Below are positions 9,269-19,650 of a stretch of DNA of 64,000 bases, one piece after another. This DNA comes from Bacteroidales bacterium. GTDB taxonomy: Bacteria; Bacteroidota; Bacteroidia; Bacteroidales; UBA932. The first letter of the stretch is position 1. Each line of letters begins with the position of its first letter. Where the stretch lies: positions 39,035-103,034 of the forward strand of contig JAFRXO010000009.1 of the NCBI GenBank assembly GCA_017443465.1, written 5' to 3'. The notes under the pieces were generated by a model. The model ran no database searches, was not told the DNA's origin, and saw nothing but the letters and a program-made list of their open reading frames with translations. Position numbers and translations under genes: made by a program.

Positions 9269-12200
9269 ATGTTGATAAACGGAAAACAGACAGGAATACT
9301 GAAGAAACTTATCCAGGAGGAAGGAAGCGTTTACTGCAGCGGCCTTTTCCTGTCTGCCCGTTGGTTCGTCCTTTCGCAGATTGCAGAGAGTGGGATGCAT
9401 ATGGTAGTCCTCCCTAATAAGGATGCGGCCGAATATTGTGCAGGAGATCTTTACAACATAGTAGAAGGAGATAATGTTTTCTTCCTTCCGGACAGCGGAA
9501 AGAACGTAGAAAGAAGTAATTACAAATCTTCTCTCGGAGTACAGAGAACATCGGCGGTTGGAAGGATCCTCGAAGGCGACAAAGAAAAACTTACTATCAT
9601 AGTAACTTATCCGGATGCGCTTAAAGAAGAAATTCCGGACACTTCTTCACTTGAAAAAGGAATCATAAGCATATCCAAGGATGAGGAGTTCGGTTATGAT
9701 AAGCTTAAAGAAAGACTGTCTGAAATAGGGTTCGAGAAAACAGATTTCGTCGCAGCTCCTGGACAGTACGCCGTAAGAGGTTCACTGATAGATGTTTTCT
9801 CATATACTTTCAATAATCCTTACAGAATATCTTTCTTCGGTGATGAGGTAGAAAAGATCCATGTATTCAATTGCGACACCCAGCAGTCTGAATTTGAGGT
9901 AGAAAAGGTTAAGATATCTCCGGATGTAACATCTGGAGGGGAAGGAAGGAATACAAGTATATGTGACATTATAAGGAAGGACACAGTCATATGGCTCGAT
10001 TCTTCAGATATGTACAGGAATGAGCCGTTTTTCAGTTCTCTTCTGGAATTTAAGAATGTGTTCTTAGACGTACCGCTTTCAGCGGGTGATGTCAATCCGG
10101 TCCGTTTCAATATAAGTCCCCAGCCGGTTTTCAACAAGAACTTCGAGCTGTTGTCCGCGGACATAACTGAAAAGAGCGAAAGGGGATATAAAGTTTATAT
10201 ATACGGCGAGAAAAAAAGCCAGCTGGAAAGGGTTAAGTCTATACTTACCCAGAACGGAGGTATCATTCCGGAATTCGTCGAGGGAAAAAACATCCACAGC
10301 GGTTTTATTGACGGTGAGCAGAAAGTATGTCACTATACCGACCACGAAATCTTCGACAGGTTCCACAGGGTTAGCATCCGCCGTACCGTAGACAAGACTG
10401 AACAACTCACACTCAATGACTTAAGTGCTTTCAATATTGGAGATTATGTAGTCCATATAGACCATGGTGTCGGTATCTTCGGCGGACTCGTGAAGATGAG
10501 GGACGATAAGGGAAGGGTGAGGGAAGTCATAAAGATCAGTTACAAAGACGGGGATGTGGTGTTCGTGTCTGTACATTCCCTCAACAAGATATCCCGCTTC
10601 CGTTCCAAGGACGGAGAAGTTCCGAAAATCCACAAACTCGGATCCAAGACCTGGCAGAACCTCAAGACCAGTGCCAAATCCAAGGTAAAGGACATAGCTA
10701 AAGACCTGATCCAGCTGTATGCAAAGAGAAAAGCGGAAAAAGGATTCGCTTTTTCTCATGATACCTATCTTCAGGAGGAATTGGAATCATCCTTCATGTA
10801 TGAAGATACTCCCGATCAGGAGCTTGCTACCGATGCCGTAAAGAAGGATATGGAGGACAGCTGCCCCATGGACAGGCTCATATGCGGAGATGTGGGTTTC
10901 GGAAAGACAGAAATCGCAATCAGGGCCGCATTCAAGGCATGTACGGACAATAAACAGGTTGTGGTGCTGGTTCCTACTACAATTCTTGCGCTTCAGCATT
11001 ACAACACATTCTGCAGCCGTCTCAATGGTTTTCCTGTCAATATTGAATATCTCAGCCGCCTGCGCACGGCTAAGCAGGAAAGAAAGATAAGGGAAGACCT
11101 TAAGAACGGCCTGATAGACATCATAATAAGCACGCATAAGATACTTGGGAAGGGTTGGAAATTCAAGGATCTCGGTCTGCTTATAATCGACGAGGAACAG
11201 AAATTCGGAGTCGCCGCAAAGGAAAAGCTCAGACAGTTTAAGGAAAATATTGACACTCTTACACTTACAGCTACTCCTATTCCCAGGACCCTTCAGTTTT
11301 CGCTTCTAGGGGCCAGGGATCTGAGCATAATAGCCACTCCCCCGCCCAACAGGATTCCCATCCAGACCGAGATAATCCTTTTCGACGAGAAAGAGATAAA
11401 GGAAATAATCAATTATGAGCTTAACCGCGGCGGACAGGTGTATTTCCTCCATAATAAGGTAGAGGAACTTCAATCTATATATGAAATCTTGAAAAGGCAG
11501 GTTCCGGATATGCGCATATGTATTGCGCATGGCCAGATGGAGGCCCGTGAACTCGAAGACAGGATCCTGTCGTTCATCCGCGGAGACTATGATATGCTCC
11601 TGTGTACCACTATCATAGAAAACGGGTTGGATATTCCGAACGTAAATACGATAATCATCAACCAGGCCCAGAACATCGGACTGAGCGACCTGCACCAGCT
11701 CCGCGGCAGGGTGGGACGTTCCAACAGGAAGGCTTTCTGCTATCTGATTGTACCTCCGCTGATTACCATAACAGAAGATGCCAGACGGCGCCTTAAGGCC
11801 ATTGAGGAGTTCTCAGACCTTGGAAGCGGTTTCAACATCGCAATGCAGGACCTTGACATCAGGGGAGCCGGGAACCTTCTCGGAGCGGAACAGAGCGGTT
11901 TCATAGCGGACATGGGTTATGAAACATATGAGAAGATCCTTTCCGAGGCAATGGAAGAACTCGGGGTGGAAACCGGACTCCAGCCACGCGGAATGCGCTC
12001 GGTATATGTTGAGGATTGCACTATAGAGACTGACCAGCAAGCCCTTATTCCTGACGGGTACATAGACGTAACCGCTGAAAAGATAAGGATATACAAGCAG
12101 CTGGATTCCATGCGCGGGGAGAAGGAGATAAACAGGTTCGCGGCACAGCTTGCAGACCGCTTCGGTCCCCTGCCGCAGGAAGTTTCCAACCTCTTCGACG

Positions 12201-12457
12201 TGGTGAAAATTAGGAATCTCGGGGTTTCGCTCGGGTTCGAGAAGATAATAGTGAAGAACGGTATGATGATAATGTTCTTCATATCCAATCCCATGTCTCC
12301 GTACTATCAGTCCGAAGTTTTCTCAGGAGTTCTCAGGAGGGTAAGCGAGAACCAGCCGTTATTTGCCGTAAAGCAGGTGGAAAACCGGCTTAAGATAGTC
12401 CTGCGCGGGATTGATTCCCTCGGAAAAGCCCTCTCGTCTTTGAGAAAGTTGCAATAA
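9269..12457 (+). CDS. mfd: Transcription-repair coupling factor Mfd
   Basis: 1062 residues, slightly shorter than the E. coli protein. Mfd removes stalled RNA polymerase at lesions and recruits UvrA. A UvrB-like N-terminal region is followed by the RNA-polymerase-interaction CarD-like domain (about 385-470, GDYVVHIDHGVGIFGG). The helicase/translocase motor has Walker A GDVGFGKTE (about 539), a DEEQ box (about 640, IIDEEQKFGV), TATPIPRTLQ, and RGRVGRSNRKAFCY. The C-terminal TRCF domain is present. Its last codons contain the -33 element for the next gene. Confidence 0.97.
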   Translation: MLINGKQTGILKKLIQEEGSVYCSGLFLSARWFVLSQIAESGMHMVVLPNKDAAEYCAGDLYNIVEGDNVFFLPDSGKNVERSNYKSSLGVQRTSAVGRILEGDKEKLTIIVTYPDALKEEIPDTSSLEKGIISISKDEEFGYDKLKERLSEIGFEKTDFVAAPGQYAVRGSLIDVFSYTFNNPYRISFFGDEVEKIHVFNCDTQQSEFEVEKVKISPDVTSGGEGRNTSICDIIRKDTVIWLDSSDMYRNEPFFSSLLEFKNVFLDVPLSAGDVNPVRFNISPQPVFNKNFELLSADITEKSERGYKVYIYGEKKSQLERVKSILTQNGGIIPEFVEGKNIHSGFIDGEQKVCHYTDHEIFDRFHRVSIRRTVDKTEQLTLNDLSAFNIGDYVVHIDHGVGIFGGLVKMRDDKGRVREVIKISYKDGDVVFVSVHSLNKISRFRSKDGEVPKIHKLGSKTWQNLKTSAKSKVKDIAKDLIQLYAKRKAEKGFAFSHDTYLQEELESSFMYEDTPDQELATDAVKKDMEDSCPMDRLICGDVGFGKTEIAIRAAFKACTDNKQVVVLVPTTILALQHYNTFCSRLNGFPVNIEYLSRLRTAKQERKIREDLKNGLIDIIISTHKILGKGWKFKDLGLLIIDEEQKFGVAAKEKLRQFKENIDTLTLTATPIPRTLQFSLLGARDLSIIATPPPNRIPIQTEIILFDEKEIKEIINYELNRGGQVYFLHNKVEELQSIYEILKRQVPDMRICIAHGQMEARELEDRILSFIRGDYDMLLCTTIIENGLDIPNVNTIIINQAQNIGLSDLHQLRGRVGRSNRKAFCYLIVPPLITITEDARRRLKAIEEFSDLGSGFNIAMQDLDIRGAGNLLGAEQSGFIADMGYETYEKILSEAMEELGVETGLQPRGMRSVYVEDCTIETDQQALIPDGYIDVTAEKIRIYKQLDSMRGEKEINRFAAQLADRFGPLPQEVSNLFDVVKIRNLGVSLGFEKIIVKNGMMIMFFISNPMSPYYQSEVFSGVLRRVSENQPLFAVKQVENRLKIVLRGIDSLGKALSSLRKLQ

Positions 12458-12469
12458 TCAGTATATTTG
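12439..12469 (+). promoter_or_regulatory. Full -33/-7 promoter of the coaX - OM protein - TPR - lptC run
   Basis: TTTG (12439-12442) inside the end of mfd, a 19-bp spacer, then TATATTTG (12462-12469). The leader to the GTG start is about 15-19 nt. Confidence 0.8.
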
Positions 12470-12488
12470 CGGGATTTGTGTTCAGAAA

Positions 12489-13265
12489 GTGGCCAATCTG
12501 CTGATAGAAATAGGCAACACCGCCCTTAAAGCGTCATGGTCCGAGGGAATGACTCTCGGAAAGACTTTCCGCTACCAGGGGGAGAAGGTGATTGATTTCA
12601 TACTTTCGCTTACGGCGAAGGAAAAGGCGGAGGTGATGGCCGTAGCCAGCGCATATGATTTGTCTTTATCCGACATCGAAAAGATGAAAGGCGAGTGCTC
12701 CAGACTTATAGTACTGGATAGCGCCCACAAGGAAATACTTCTCTCACAAGGTTTTCCGGATTGGCTTTCATATGACAGGGCCGCCCTGGTGATGGCGGCC
12801 AGATGGCTTTTCAAAGGACGTGGGTGCTCGGTTTTCGACTTGGGTACTACTCTGACGGTTGACTTTACTGATGCAACAGGAAAATATCTCGGAGGCAACA
12901 TTTCCCTTGGATTCAGAACCAGGTTCAAGGCCCTGAACCGCTACTCTAAAGCCCTTCCGCTGGTGGATACCCCGCTTGAAAATTATCCATCCGTGGAGTA
13001 TTCCAAATCCCTGAACGAAGCCCCTCTGGATTCATTCACAGGTACTTCTGTCGAGTCTTCTATCGAAGCAGGGGTTATTTCGGGCATAATGTTTGAATTA
13101 GAGGGCTACGCGTCTTTCCATCCGGAGAACATATGCATTTTCACCGGGGGAGACGCCGTTTATTTTGCAAAAAGAATGAAAAACTCCATCTTTGTGGTAA
13201 ACAATCTCGTATTGATGGGGTTGGCTTTAATCGCCAATGGCTATAATGAAGAAGGGATTATTTAG
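12489..13265 (+). CDS. coaX: Type III pantothenate kinase
   Basis: 258 residues with a GTG start, chosen because the next codons read straight into the family's phosphate-binding motif (ANLLIEIGNTALKASW) and no upstream in-frame ATG exists. It catalyses ATP-dependent phosphorylation of pantothenate, the first step of coenzyme A synthesis. The ASKHA-fold motifs are visible: IEIGNT near residue 6, FDLGTTLTVDF near 117 and FTGGDA near 219. The 3' end overlaps the next gene by about 20 nt. In Bacteroidota coaX commonly heads this envelope-gene run. Confidence 0.93.
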   Translation: MANLLIEIGNTALKASWSEGMTLGKTFRYQGEKVIDFILSLTAKEKAEVMAVASAYDLSLSDIEKMKGECSRLIVLDSAHKEILLSQGFPDWLSYDRAALVMAARWLFKGRGCSVFDLGTTLTVDFTDATGKYLGGNISLGFRTRFKALNRYSKALPLVDTPLENYPSVEYSKSLNEAPLDSFTGTSVESSIEAGVISGIMFELEGYASFHPENICIFTGGDAVYFAKRMKNSIFVVNNLVLMGLALIANGYNEEGII

Positions 13266-14574
13266 TACAGCTGTCGTTTTCCTGCTCCTGGCCGGTTTCA
13301 TGCCGCTGGGTGCCCAGAACACCATAACCGGGGCAAACGGGGATTATACTCCCTACTCGGTGTTCGGGGTCGGCACCCTTTCAAAACAGGGAAACACACA
13401 CAACAAAGGCCGTGGAGGAGTTGGTATAGCCACACGCAACCGCCGTTACATCAATTACTTGAATCCTGCATCGGTAACAGCGAGGGACTCCCTGTCATTC
13501 ATGGCCGATTTCAGCCTTGCAGGAACTAACAGGCTGTTCAACCAAGGGAACATGAAAGATGTCCACAACACAGTGAACGTGTACGATTTCATGATATCAT
13601 TCCCGATCTACAGGAAATCCGCAATGATGATTGGGATAACCCCCATGAGCGACGTGGGATACAAGATGAAGTCCTCGTTCACCGATCCCGACCTTATCTC
13701 CACTGCTGGAATGTTCAACTACAACGCCAGCGGCGGCGGAGGTATCTATCAGGCCTTCATCGCAGGCGGTGTAACCCTTTGGGACCGCCTTTCCATAGGT
13801 GCGCAGGGCATTTACTATTTCGGAAACCTGCGCAGGGACAACGCCCTGGAGCCGAGCAAGACGGACCAGAAGGAAATCACCATCAAATATGACATGACAT
13901 TGCGCGGAATTACCGGAAAATTCGGTCTCCAGTACGACCTTCCGCTCAATGACAGGACATATCTTACTTTCGGAGCCACCTACAGGCTCGGGACGAAGAT
14001 GCGTGGATATGTGGACCACAGGCAGTTCGCAAGCATATCATCCGTGGTCGATACCATCCAGTTCCGTACAGATACCCTTACAAAGATGTCTGCCAAGCCA
14101 CGTTTTGCGGATGAAATGGGCTTCGGAATAGCCATACGCAGCGGTGAAAGGTGGTCTGCCGAGATTAATTACATCCGCGCCGGCTGGGCCGGGACCAACA
14201 TTGACAAGGTTCCCGGAATGGCCAACCAGAGCGAGGCCCGTTTTTCCCTGACTTCTTCAGAGTCCATCAGGGCTGGCTTTGAGATTGTTCCCAACAGGAA
14301 TGATGTCCGCTACTATCTCCGCAAGTGTACATATATGGCCGGAGCCTACTATGACAAGGAGTATTACAAGATTGCCGGACAGCAAGTTACATCAATGGGA
14401 CTGACCTTCGGGATGACCTTCCCGATCCTTCGGTTCTATAACGGTATAACTTTTGGAGTAGACGTCGGACAACGCGGAAAAAACGATGGCAACATGATCC
14501 GCGAGAGATATGTGAATTTCATAGTCGGATTCAATATTTCGGACATATGGTTCCAGAAACCAAGATATAATTAA
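13246..14574 (+). CDS. Predicted outer-membrane beta-barrel protein
   Basis: 442 residues from ATG 13246, which begins an excellent signal peptide (Lys-Lys, then a hydrophobic core, then GAQ at the cleavage site); an ATG 9 nt upstream is also in frame. Mature protein: many short amphipathic segments alternating with turns, aromatic residues at strand ends, FIVGF/IWF-like C-terminal strands. This fits an outer-membrane barrel of the FadL/OmpP1-like type, but I recognise no named family member. It overlaps coaX and precedes a TPR protein and lptC, so a role in outer-membrane assembly or lipid transport is inferred from context only. Confidence 0.75.
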   Translation: MKKGLFSTAVVFLLLAGFMPLGAQNTITGANGDYTPYSVFGVGTLSKQGNTHNKGRGGVGIATRNRRYINYLNPASVTARDSLSFMADFSLAGTNRLFNQGNMKDVHNTVNVYDFMISFPIYRKSAMMIGITPMSDVGYKMKSSFTDPDLISTAGMFNYNASGGGGIYQAFIAGGVTLWDRLSIGAQGIYYFGNLRRDNALEPSKTDQKEITIKYDMTLRGITGKFGLQYDLPLNDRTYLTFGATYRLGTKMRGYVDHRQFASISSVVDTIQFRTDTLTKMSAKPRFADEMGFGIAIRSGERWSAEINYIRAGWAGTNIDKVPGMANQSEARFSLTSSESIRAGFEIVPNRNDVRYYLRKCTYMAGAYYDKEYYKIAGQQVTSMGLTFGMTFPILRFYNGITFGVDVGQRGKNDGNMIRERYVNFIVGFNISDIWFQKPRYN

Positions 14575-14599
14575 AGCAAGACTAACAAACTCAAGAGCA

Positions 14600-15922
14600 A
14601 TGAAAAAAATAAACTACATGATTTTGACCGTATTGATGGTCTTCAGCAGCAGCAACCTCTTCGCTCAGGGAAGGTTCGGTGCTGATAGCGCTAACTGTGT
14701 GAAGTATCTGTCCTATTATCAGGAATACTATAAGCAGAAAAACTACAATGACGCGCTTCCCAACTGGAGGAAAGCCATGCAGCTCTGCCCGCCTACGGCC
14801 AGCCAGAACATGCTCCTCAACGGACAGACTCTTTTCCGCCGTTTGATATCACAGAGCAAGAGTGCAGATGAAAGGAAAGTCCTCATAGACTCCCTTTTCC
14901 TGCTCAACGACCTCAGGGCCGCGAATTATCCCAAATACTCCGTTGCAGCTCTCAACAACAAGGGAGTTGACATGACGAACTACATCAAGGATGACACCCA
15001 GAGGCTTTACTCTTCCCTTAATGAGATCATTGAGGCGAACAAAGAGGAGACGAAGCCCAGCCTCCTTCTCTTCGACATGAATGCAGCTATCACGCTTTTC
15101 CAGGACGGAAAGATCGATGCCGGCGAGGTTATCAACACCTATGACAGGAATATGGCACTGCTCGACAAAGCTCCCACCGATAAGCCGGAGGATGCCGAGG
15201 AAGTCGGTAAGATGAGGGCCTCCATCGAGGATCTCTTCATCTCCAGCAAGGTAGCCAGCTGCGAGAACCTCATTGCTCTCTTCACCCCGCGTTTCAATGC
15301 CAATCCGAACGACCTCGACCTCGTTACCAACATCGCCAAGATGCTCAACACCGCCGAGGGCTGCACCGACAACGAACTCTACCTGAACGCTGTCAACACG
15401 ATGTACAAGCTCAATCCTTCAGGAACTTCCGCATATTACCTTTACAGGCTCTATGATGCCAGGAACAACCGCGAAGAAGCTACCAAGTACCTCGAGGCCG
15501 CAATCGCTTCCGACGACATCGATCCCAAGAACAGGGCACAGTACGAGTATGAGCTCGCAGTCCTGAGCGTAAAGGCCGGAAACAATGCCAAGGCATATGC
15601 TTCTGCACAGAAAGCCCTGGAGATGGATGAATCCCTTGCCGGAAAGTGCTACATGATCATGGGTAACATCTGGGGTTCGGTTGTCTGCGGTGGCAATGAA
15701 ATCGAGAAGAGGGCTCATTTCTGGGTCGCTGTCGATTACATGCAGAAAGCCAAGGCTGCAGACGCATCGCTCACAAGCGAGGCCAACAAGTACATCTCCT
15801 CATATGCGGTTTATTATCCGCAGACCGCCGACGCCTTCATGTATGACGTGACCGACGGACAGTCCTACACTGTCTCCTGCGGCGGAATGAGGGCTACAAC
15901 TACAGTGCGTACGCAGAAATAA
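14600..15922 (+). CDS. Secreted TPR-repeat protein
   Basis: 440 residues with a signal peptide (about 1-22, ending FAQG). The body is helical, with tetratricopeptide-like repeats: an N-terminal pair around YYQEYYKQKNYNDALPNWRKA and several C-terminal repeats around residues 270-350 (NREEATKYLEAAI, AKAYASAQKALEMD). TPRs mediate protein-protein contacts, here in the periplasm. Its stop overlaps the lptC start by one base (TAATG), a sign of translational coupling. Exact partner unknown. Confidence 0.8.
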   Translation: MKKINYMILTVLMVFSSSNLFAQGRFGADSANCVKYLSYYQEYYKQKNYNDALPNWRKAMQLCPPTASQNMLLNGQTLFRRLISQSKSADERKVLIDSLFLLNDLRAANYPKYSVAALNNKGVDMTNYIKDDTQRLYSSLNEIIEANKEETKPSLLLFDMNAAITLFQDGKIDAGEVINTYDRNMALLDKAPTDKPEDAEEVGKMRASIEDLFISSKVASCENLIALFTPRFNANPNDLDLVTNIAKMLNTAEGCTDNELYLNAVNTMYKLNPSGTSAYYLYRLYDARNNREEATKYLEAAIASDDIDPKNRAQYEYELAVLSVKAGNNAKAYASAQKALEMDESLAGKCYMIMGNIWGSVVCGGNEIEKRAHFWVAVDYMQKAKAADASLTSEANKYISSYAVYYPQTADAFMYDVTDGQSYTVSCGGMRATTTVRTQK

Positions 15923-16557
15923 TGCATTCCCGCAGCACTTCAGGATTATTAAAGATGATGGCAACCGCTTCGGCGGTTGCTTTCATTGTCTTTTCCTGCA
16001 AGGGAAAACTTTCGGAAGCGGAGGATATGGACATAAGCCAGGCTCCGGTCCAGGCCGTGGACAGCATATTCATGACCCAGTCGGACAAGGGTATCCTCCA
16101 GATGAGGGCGGTGGCCCCCAGGATGGAGAGGTACGACAACGACACCGCCTCTTTCGAGAAGTTCCCTTACGGGCTTGAAGTGTATGGTTATACTGAAGAG
16201 GGACTGCTTGAAACCCAGATACTTTCGGATGAGGCCCTGCATTTCAAGAGCAAGAAGGACAAGTCCGAATTCTGGAGGGCATATGGCAATGTGGTAGTGC
16301 AGAATATTATCAAGCAGCAGACCATGGAGACGGACACCCTTTATTGGGACCAGGAGAAAAAGGAGATATGGACGGAATGTTATGTTAAGATGTATTCTCC
16401 GGACGGTTTCATGCAGGGTTTCGGGATGCGTTCGGACGAAAGGGCGCGCAATTCCACGATACTCCGTCCTTTCAACAGTTTCGGGGTGCTGGTGCAGGAT
16501 TCGACCCGGGTTGTGATCGATTCTGTCAACTTTATAGGGCCTTTGCTTAAAAATTGA
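15922..16557 (+). CDS. lptC: LPS export protein LptC family lipoprotein
   Basis: 211 residues. The N-terminus is a lipoprotein signal with a VFSC lipobox (Cys near 26). The rest fits the LptC/OstA-like beta-jellyroll of Bacteroidota: repeated short strands with LETQILSDEALHF, EFWRAYGNVVVQN, METDTLYWDQEKKEIWTE. LptC bridges the LptBFG inner-membrane transporter and LptA in lipopolysaccharide transport. The start codon overlaps the stop of the TPR gene. The lipid anchor in place of a membrane helix is normal for this phylum. Confidence 0.85.
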   Translation: MHSRSTSGLLKMMATASAVAFIVFSCKGKLSEAEDMDISQAPVQAVDSIFMTQSDKGILQMRAVAPRMERYDNDTASFEKFPYGLEVYGYTEEGLLETQILSDEALHFKSKKDKSEFWRAYGNVVVQNIIKQQTMETDTLYWDQEKKEIWTECYVKMYSPDGFMQGFGMRSDERARNSTILRPFNSFGVLVQDSTRVVIDSVNFIGPLLKN

Positions 16558-16621
16558 AGAAAAATCATTAACTTCGCACCCCAAAATATTTTTTTGATTA
16601 CAAAACAATTAAAGTCATAAT

Positions 16622-18712
16622 ATGGCGGTACTAGAAACACTCCGAACCAAGTTCGGCATGGCAGTAACCATCCTGGTGGCCCTCGGCCTCCTGTCCTTTA
16701 TTATTGATCCAAGCAGCCTCGAGACGGCATATCATGCTATGTCGTCAAAATATGATGTAGGCGAGATCGACGGTAAATCCATTTCCTACAATGATTTCCA
16801 GGCGGAAATGGACCACTACAAGGACATCAGCCAGTTGCTCTCAGGATCTTCTGCAGAGAGTTCGCAGCAGCAGGCACAGATCCGCAACATGGCATGGCAG
16901 AGCCTGCTTGACAGGCATCTTTTCATCAAGAATGCAAAAGAGGCGGGAATAAATGTCGGAACAGACGAGATGGTGGCCCTCACCTCCGGAGACCTCATTT
17001 CTCCGGTCATCGCCCAGGATCCGGTATTTGCTGACGAAACGGGTAATTTCTCTAAAGACAGGCTTCTCCAGTTTGTCCAGGGCACTTCTTCCGATTCCGG
17101 CGCCAAGATGTACTGGGATTATATCCAGAACAACATCTACACCCAGCAGTTCTATGCCAAATATGGCAGCCTGTTCAGCGACAGCAATTTCAAGAGCCCC
17201 CTGATGCGCAGGAGGTTGATCGAGGAGAACAACAACACTGTCGATATCGACTTCGTGATGGTTCCGATGAATCCCTATGAGCAGGATACTACCGTAACCG
17301 TATCTTCCGAGGAAATCAAGGCCTTCTACAATGCGCATAAGGATTTCTTCAAGCAGCAGGAGAGCCGCGATATCGAGTATGTTGTCTTCGAGGTCAAGCC
17401 GTCAGAGGCTGACATCCAGGCTACTTCGGACAACTTCAACAAACTCTATGAGGAGTTCGGAACCACCGACAATGTGAAGTCTTTCCTCGCAAAGAATTCA
17501 GACAGGGTCCTTTCCAACTACTGGTACAAGGCAGGAGAACTCGCTACAATCAACTCAGACATCAATAATTACGTCTTTGACAAGCCCGAGGGCGTTTCCC
17601 CGGTCTTCAGGAGCGGAAATACCTTCTATGCCGTCAAGGTCATGGATACCGCCCTCCTTCCCGACTCTGTGTATGTCAAGCATATCCTCCTTCAGGGAGA
17701 CGGTGCTGACAAGAGGGCTGACAGCCTCGTTACCGTTCTCGGAAAGGGTGGAGATTTCGCTGCGCTGGCCAATCTCTATTCAGTTGACAAGAGCTCTTCC
17801 GCAGACGGAGAGATGGGTAATATCGGCTGGATGACCCAGAGCTACATAATTCCAGGATTCGAGGACATTTTCTCCCGCAAGCCGGGCGTTCCCTTCACCC
17901 TGAAGACCCAGTACGGATGGCATGTAGTCGAGGTTTCGAAGATTACAGCACCCGTTCAGAAGAAGCAGGTTGCCATTTTCGAGAAGGCTACCGTCTCCAG
18001 CAAGGAGACCTTCAACTCCTTCTATTCGACCGCAAACGATTTCGCGACCAGGGCTTCTGCAGGTTATGACGCCTACAAGGCCGCTGCCGACTCCATGCAC
18101 GTCTACTCCCATCCGCTGAACAACGTCCTCGAGACCAATGAGTCATATGGCTCCATCTCAGACGCCAGGGAACTGACCCGCTGGATTTTCGACAACAAGA
18201 AGGGTAAGGTTTCCGGAATCATCACCGTGAACAACAATTACTTCTTCGTCACAACCATCAAGGACATCCACAAGGAAGGCCTGGCTACCGTTGCCGAGGC
18301 TGCTCCGCAGATCCGCCAGCAGCTCCATGCCGAGAAATCTGCAGTCAAGAAGGCAGAAGAAGTTGCAGCCAAGATTTCCGGCCTGACCGACCTCCAGAGC
18401 ATTGCCGAGGCCCTTGGTACCACAGTGAATTCCCAGAGCGGCATTACCTTCGCATCTCTGATGTCACAGGGCCTCGATCCGAAGCTCATCGGCGCAGTTT
18501 CCGTAGCTCCTGTCGGCGAGATCAGCAAGCCTGTCGCAGGATCGATCGCTACATATGTCTATCAGGTGAAATCACGCGACACCGGCTCCTTCTTCACGGA
18601 GGATGATGCCAAGGCTTACGATGACAGGATGAACAACTATCTGCAGCAGATGATACTTCCCGTCATGTCACAGGAAGCCCAGGTTGTCGATCACAGGGCT
18701 AAGTTCTATTAA
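16622..18712 (+). CDS. PpiD/SurA-type peptidyl-prolyl isomerase, membrane anchored
   Basis: 696 residues. One N-terminal membrane helix (about 12-30) is followed by a SurA_N-like chaperone domain starting VGEIDGKSISYNDFQ, a parvulin domain near residues 340-440 (VYVKHILLQGDGA, ADGEMGNIGWM, PGFEDIFSRKPGVPFTLKTQYGWHVVEV), and a second, degenerate C-terminal region. PpiD-like foldases sit at the periplasmic face of the inner membrane and help newly exported outer-membrane proteins fold. Downstream of lptC by 64 bp, as in other Bacteroidales. Confidence 0.9.
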   Translation: MAVLETLRTKFGMAVTILVALGLLSFIIDPSSLETAYHAMSSKYDVGEIDGKSISYNDFQAEMDHYKDISQLLSGSSAESSQQQAQIRNMAWQSLLDRHLFIKNAKEAGINVGTDEMVALTSGDLISPVIAQDPVFADETGNFSKDRLLQFVQGTSSDSGAKMYWDYIQNNIYTQQFYAKYGSLFSDSNFKSPLMRRRLIEENNNTVDIDFVMVPMNPYEQDTTVTVSSEEIKAFYNAHKDFFKQQESRDIEYVVFEVKPSEADIQATSDNFNKLYEEFGTTDNVKSFLAKNSDRVLSNYWYKAGELATINSDINNYVFDKPEGVSPVFRSGNTFYAVKVMDTALLPDSVYVKHILLQGDGADKRADSLVTVLGKGGDFAALANLYSVDKSSSADGEMGNIGWMTQSYIIPGFEDIFSRKPGVPFTLKTQYGWHVVEVSKITAPVQKKQVAIFEKATVSSKETFNSFYSTANDFATRASAGYDAYKAAADSMHVYSHPLNNVLETNESYGSISDARELTRWIFDNKKGKVSGIITVNNNYFFVTTIKDIHKEGLATVAEAAPQIRQQLHAEKSAVKKAEEVAAKISGLTDLQSIAEALGTTVNSQSGITFASLMSQGLDPKLIGAVSVAPVGEISKPVAGSIATYVYQVKSRDTGSFFTEDDAKAYDDRMNNYLQQMILPVMSQEAQVVDHRAKFY

Positions 18713-18726
18713 TAGACAGAAAGGAA

Positions 18727-19635
18727 TTATTCAGATTCTTTTCCCGTTATGAAGCCTTCAACTGCGTTGAGGGCTTCTTTTCTTGCCATTGCGGTGAAGA
18801 GGTGGTCACCTCTGTCAATCATCTGCAGGGTGGCCTCTGGAAAGGATTCTGCGGCTTTTTCGAGATATTCCGCGGGCACTTTGTCGTCGTTTCCGGCGCC
18901 GAGCACCAGAACGGGTTTATCGAAGCGCCGGAGCCATTTGTAGGGGTCGGTTTTGCGAGCCGTGGCGAAGTATTCTTTTCCGAGGGTACAACCCATAAGC
19001 AGGGTAGTGTCCTGGATTTCTTTGGATTTAGGATAAAGGGCAATGGCGTCATCGTGGATATTGAAGGCAGGAGCCATCAGGACCAGGCCCCTGAGAAGGC
19101 GTTTCCCGTCTCCTGCGGCATATTGTGAAGCAACCAGTCCTCCAAGGCTGTGCCCTACCAGGAATATGCTGTCCTTATCAACGAAATGCTCTTTGCGGAG
19201 GCGCTTCATTACCATCGCAAGGTCTTCCCTTTCGGTTTCCTGGGTCATATTCATGATGTCTCCGGTACTGCGGCTGTTCTGCATTGCACCTCCCTGGAAA
19301 TCAAAGGCATATGCTACGATTCCTTCTCCGGCGAGGGCGCGGCACCAGGAGTGCCAGTAGTCGCAAGTCATTCCCAGTCCGTGGCAGAAAACCACTGTCG
19401 GAAACTTCCTGCGGGACATTTCTGTGCCTTTCAGAGCGGCTTCAGCGGGGCGGTAGAGCTTTCCGAATATCTTGATGTCTCCCTCGAGGTAACTCAGTTC
19501 CTCAATGGCGACTTTTGAGCCGTTTTCGCTTTTTTCGGTCTGTCTCGGAGAAAAAGAATTCATATATCTGACTCCAAAAAAGCCAAGGATGGCCAGAATG
19601 ATGGCCGACACCAGGCTGGCGATCAATTTTTTCAT
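18727..19635 (-). CDS. Alpha/beta hydrolase, membrane anchored or secreted
   Basis: 302 residues. The N-terminal hydrophobic helix (about 5-24) serves as a signal or anchor. The alpha/beta-hydrolase core shows the oxyanion region VVFCHGLGMTCDYWHSW, the nucleophile elbow GHSLGG, the acid region VLVLGAGNDDKVP and the catalytic His in GDHLF. The substrate cannot be told; esterase or lysophospholipase-like activity is likely. It is 15 bp downstream of ychF on the same strand and probably shares its transcript. Confidence 0.85.
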   Translation of the reverse strand: MKKLIASLVSAIILAILGFFGVRYMNSFSPRQTEKSENGSKVAIEELSYLEGDIKIFGKLYRPAEAALKGTEMSRRKFPTVVFCHGLGMTCDYWHSWCRALAGEGIVAYAFDFQGGAMQNSRSTGDIMNMTQETEREDLAMVMKRLRKEHFVDKDSIFLVGHSLGGLVASQYAAGDGKRLLRGLVLMAPAFNIHDDAIALYPKSKEIQDTTLLMGCTLGKEYFATARKTDPYKWLRRFDKPVLVLGAGNDDKVPAEYLEKAAESFPEATLQMIDRGDHLFTAMARKEALNAVEGFITGKESE

Positions 19636-19650
19636 GGTTCGGGGTGTCTG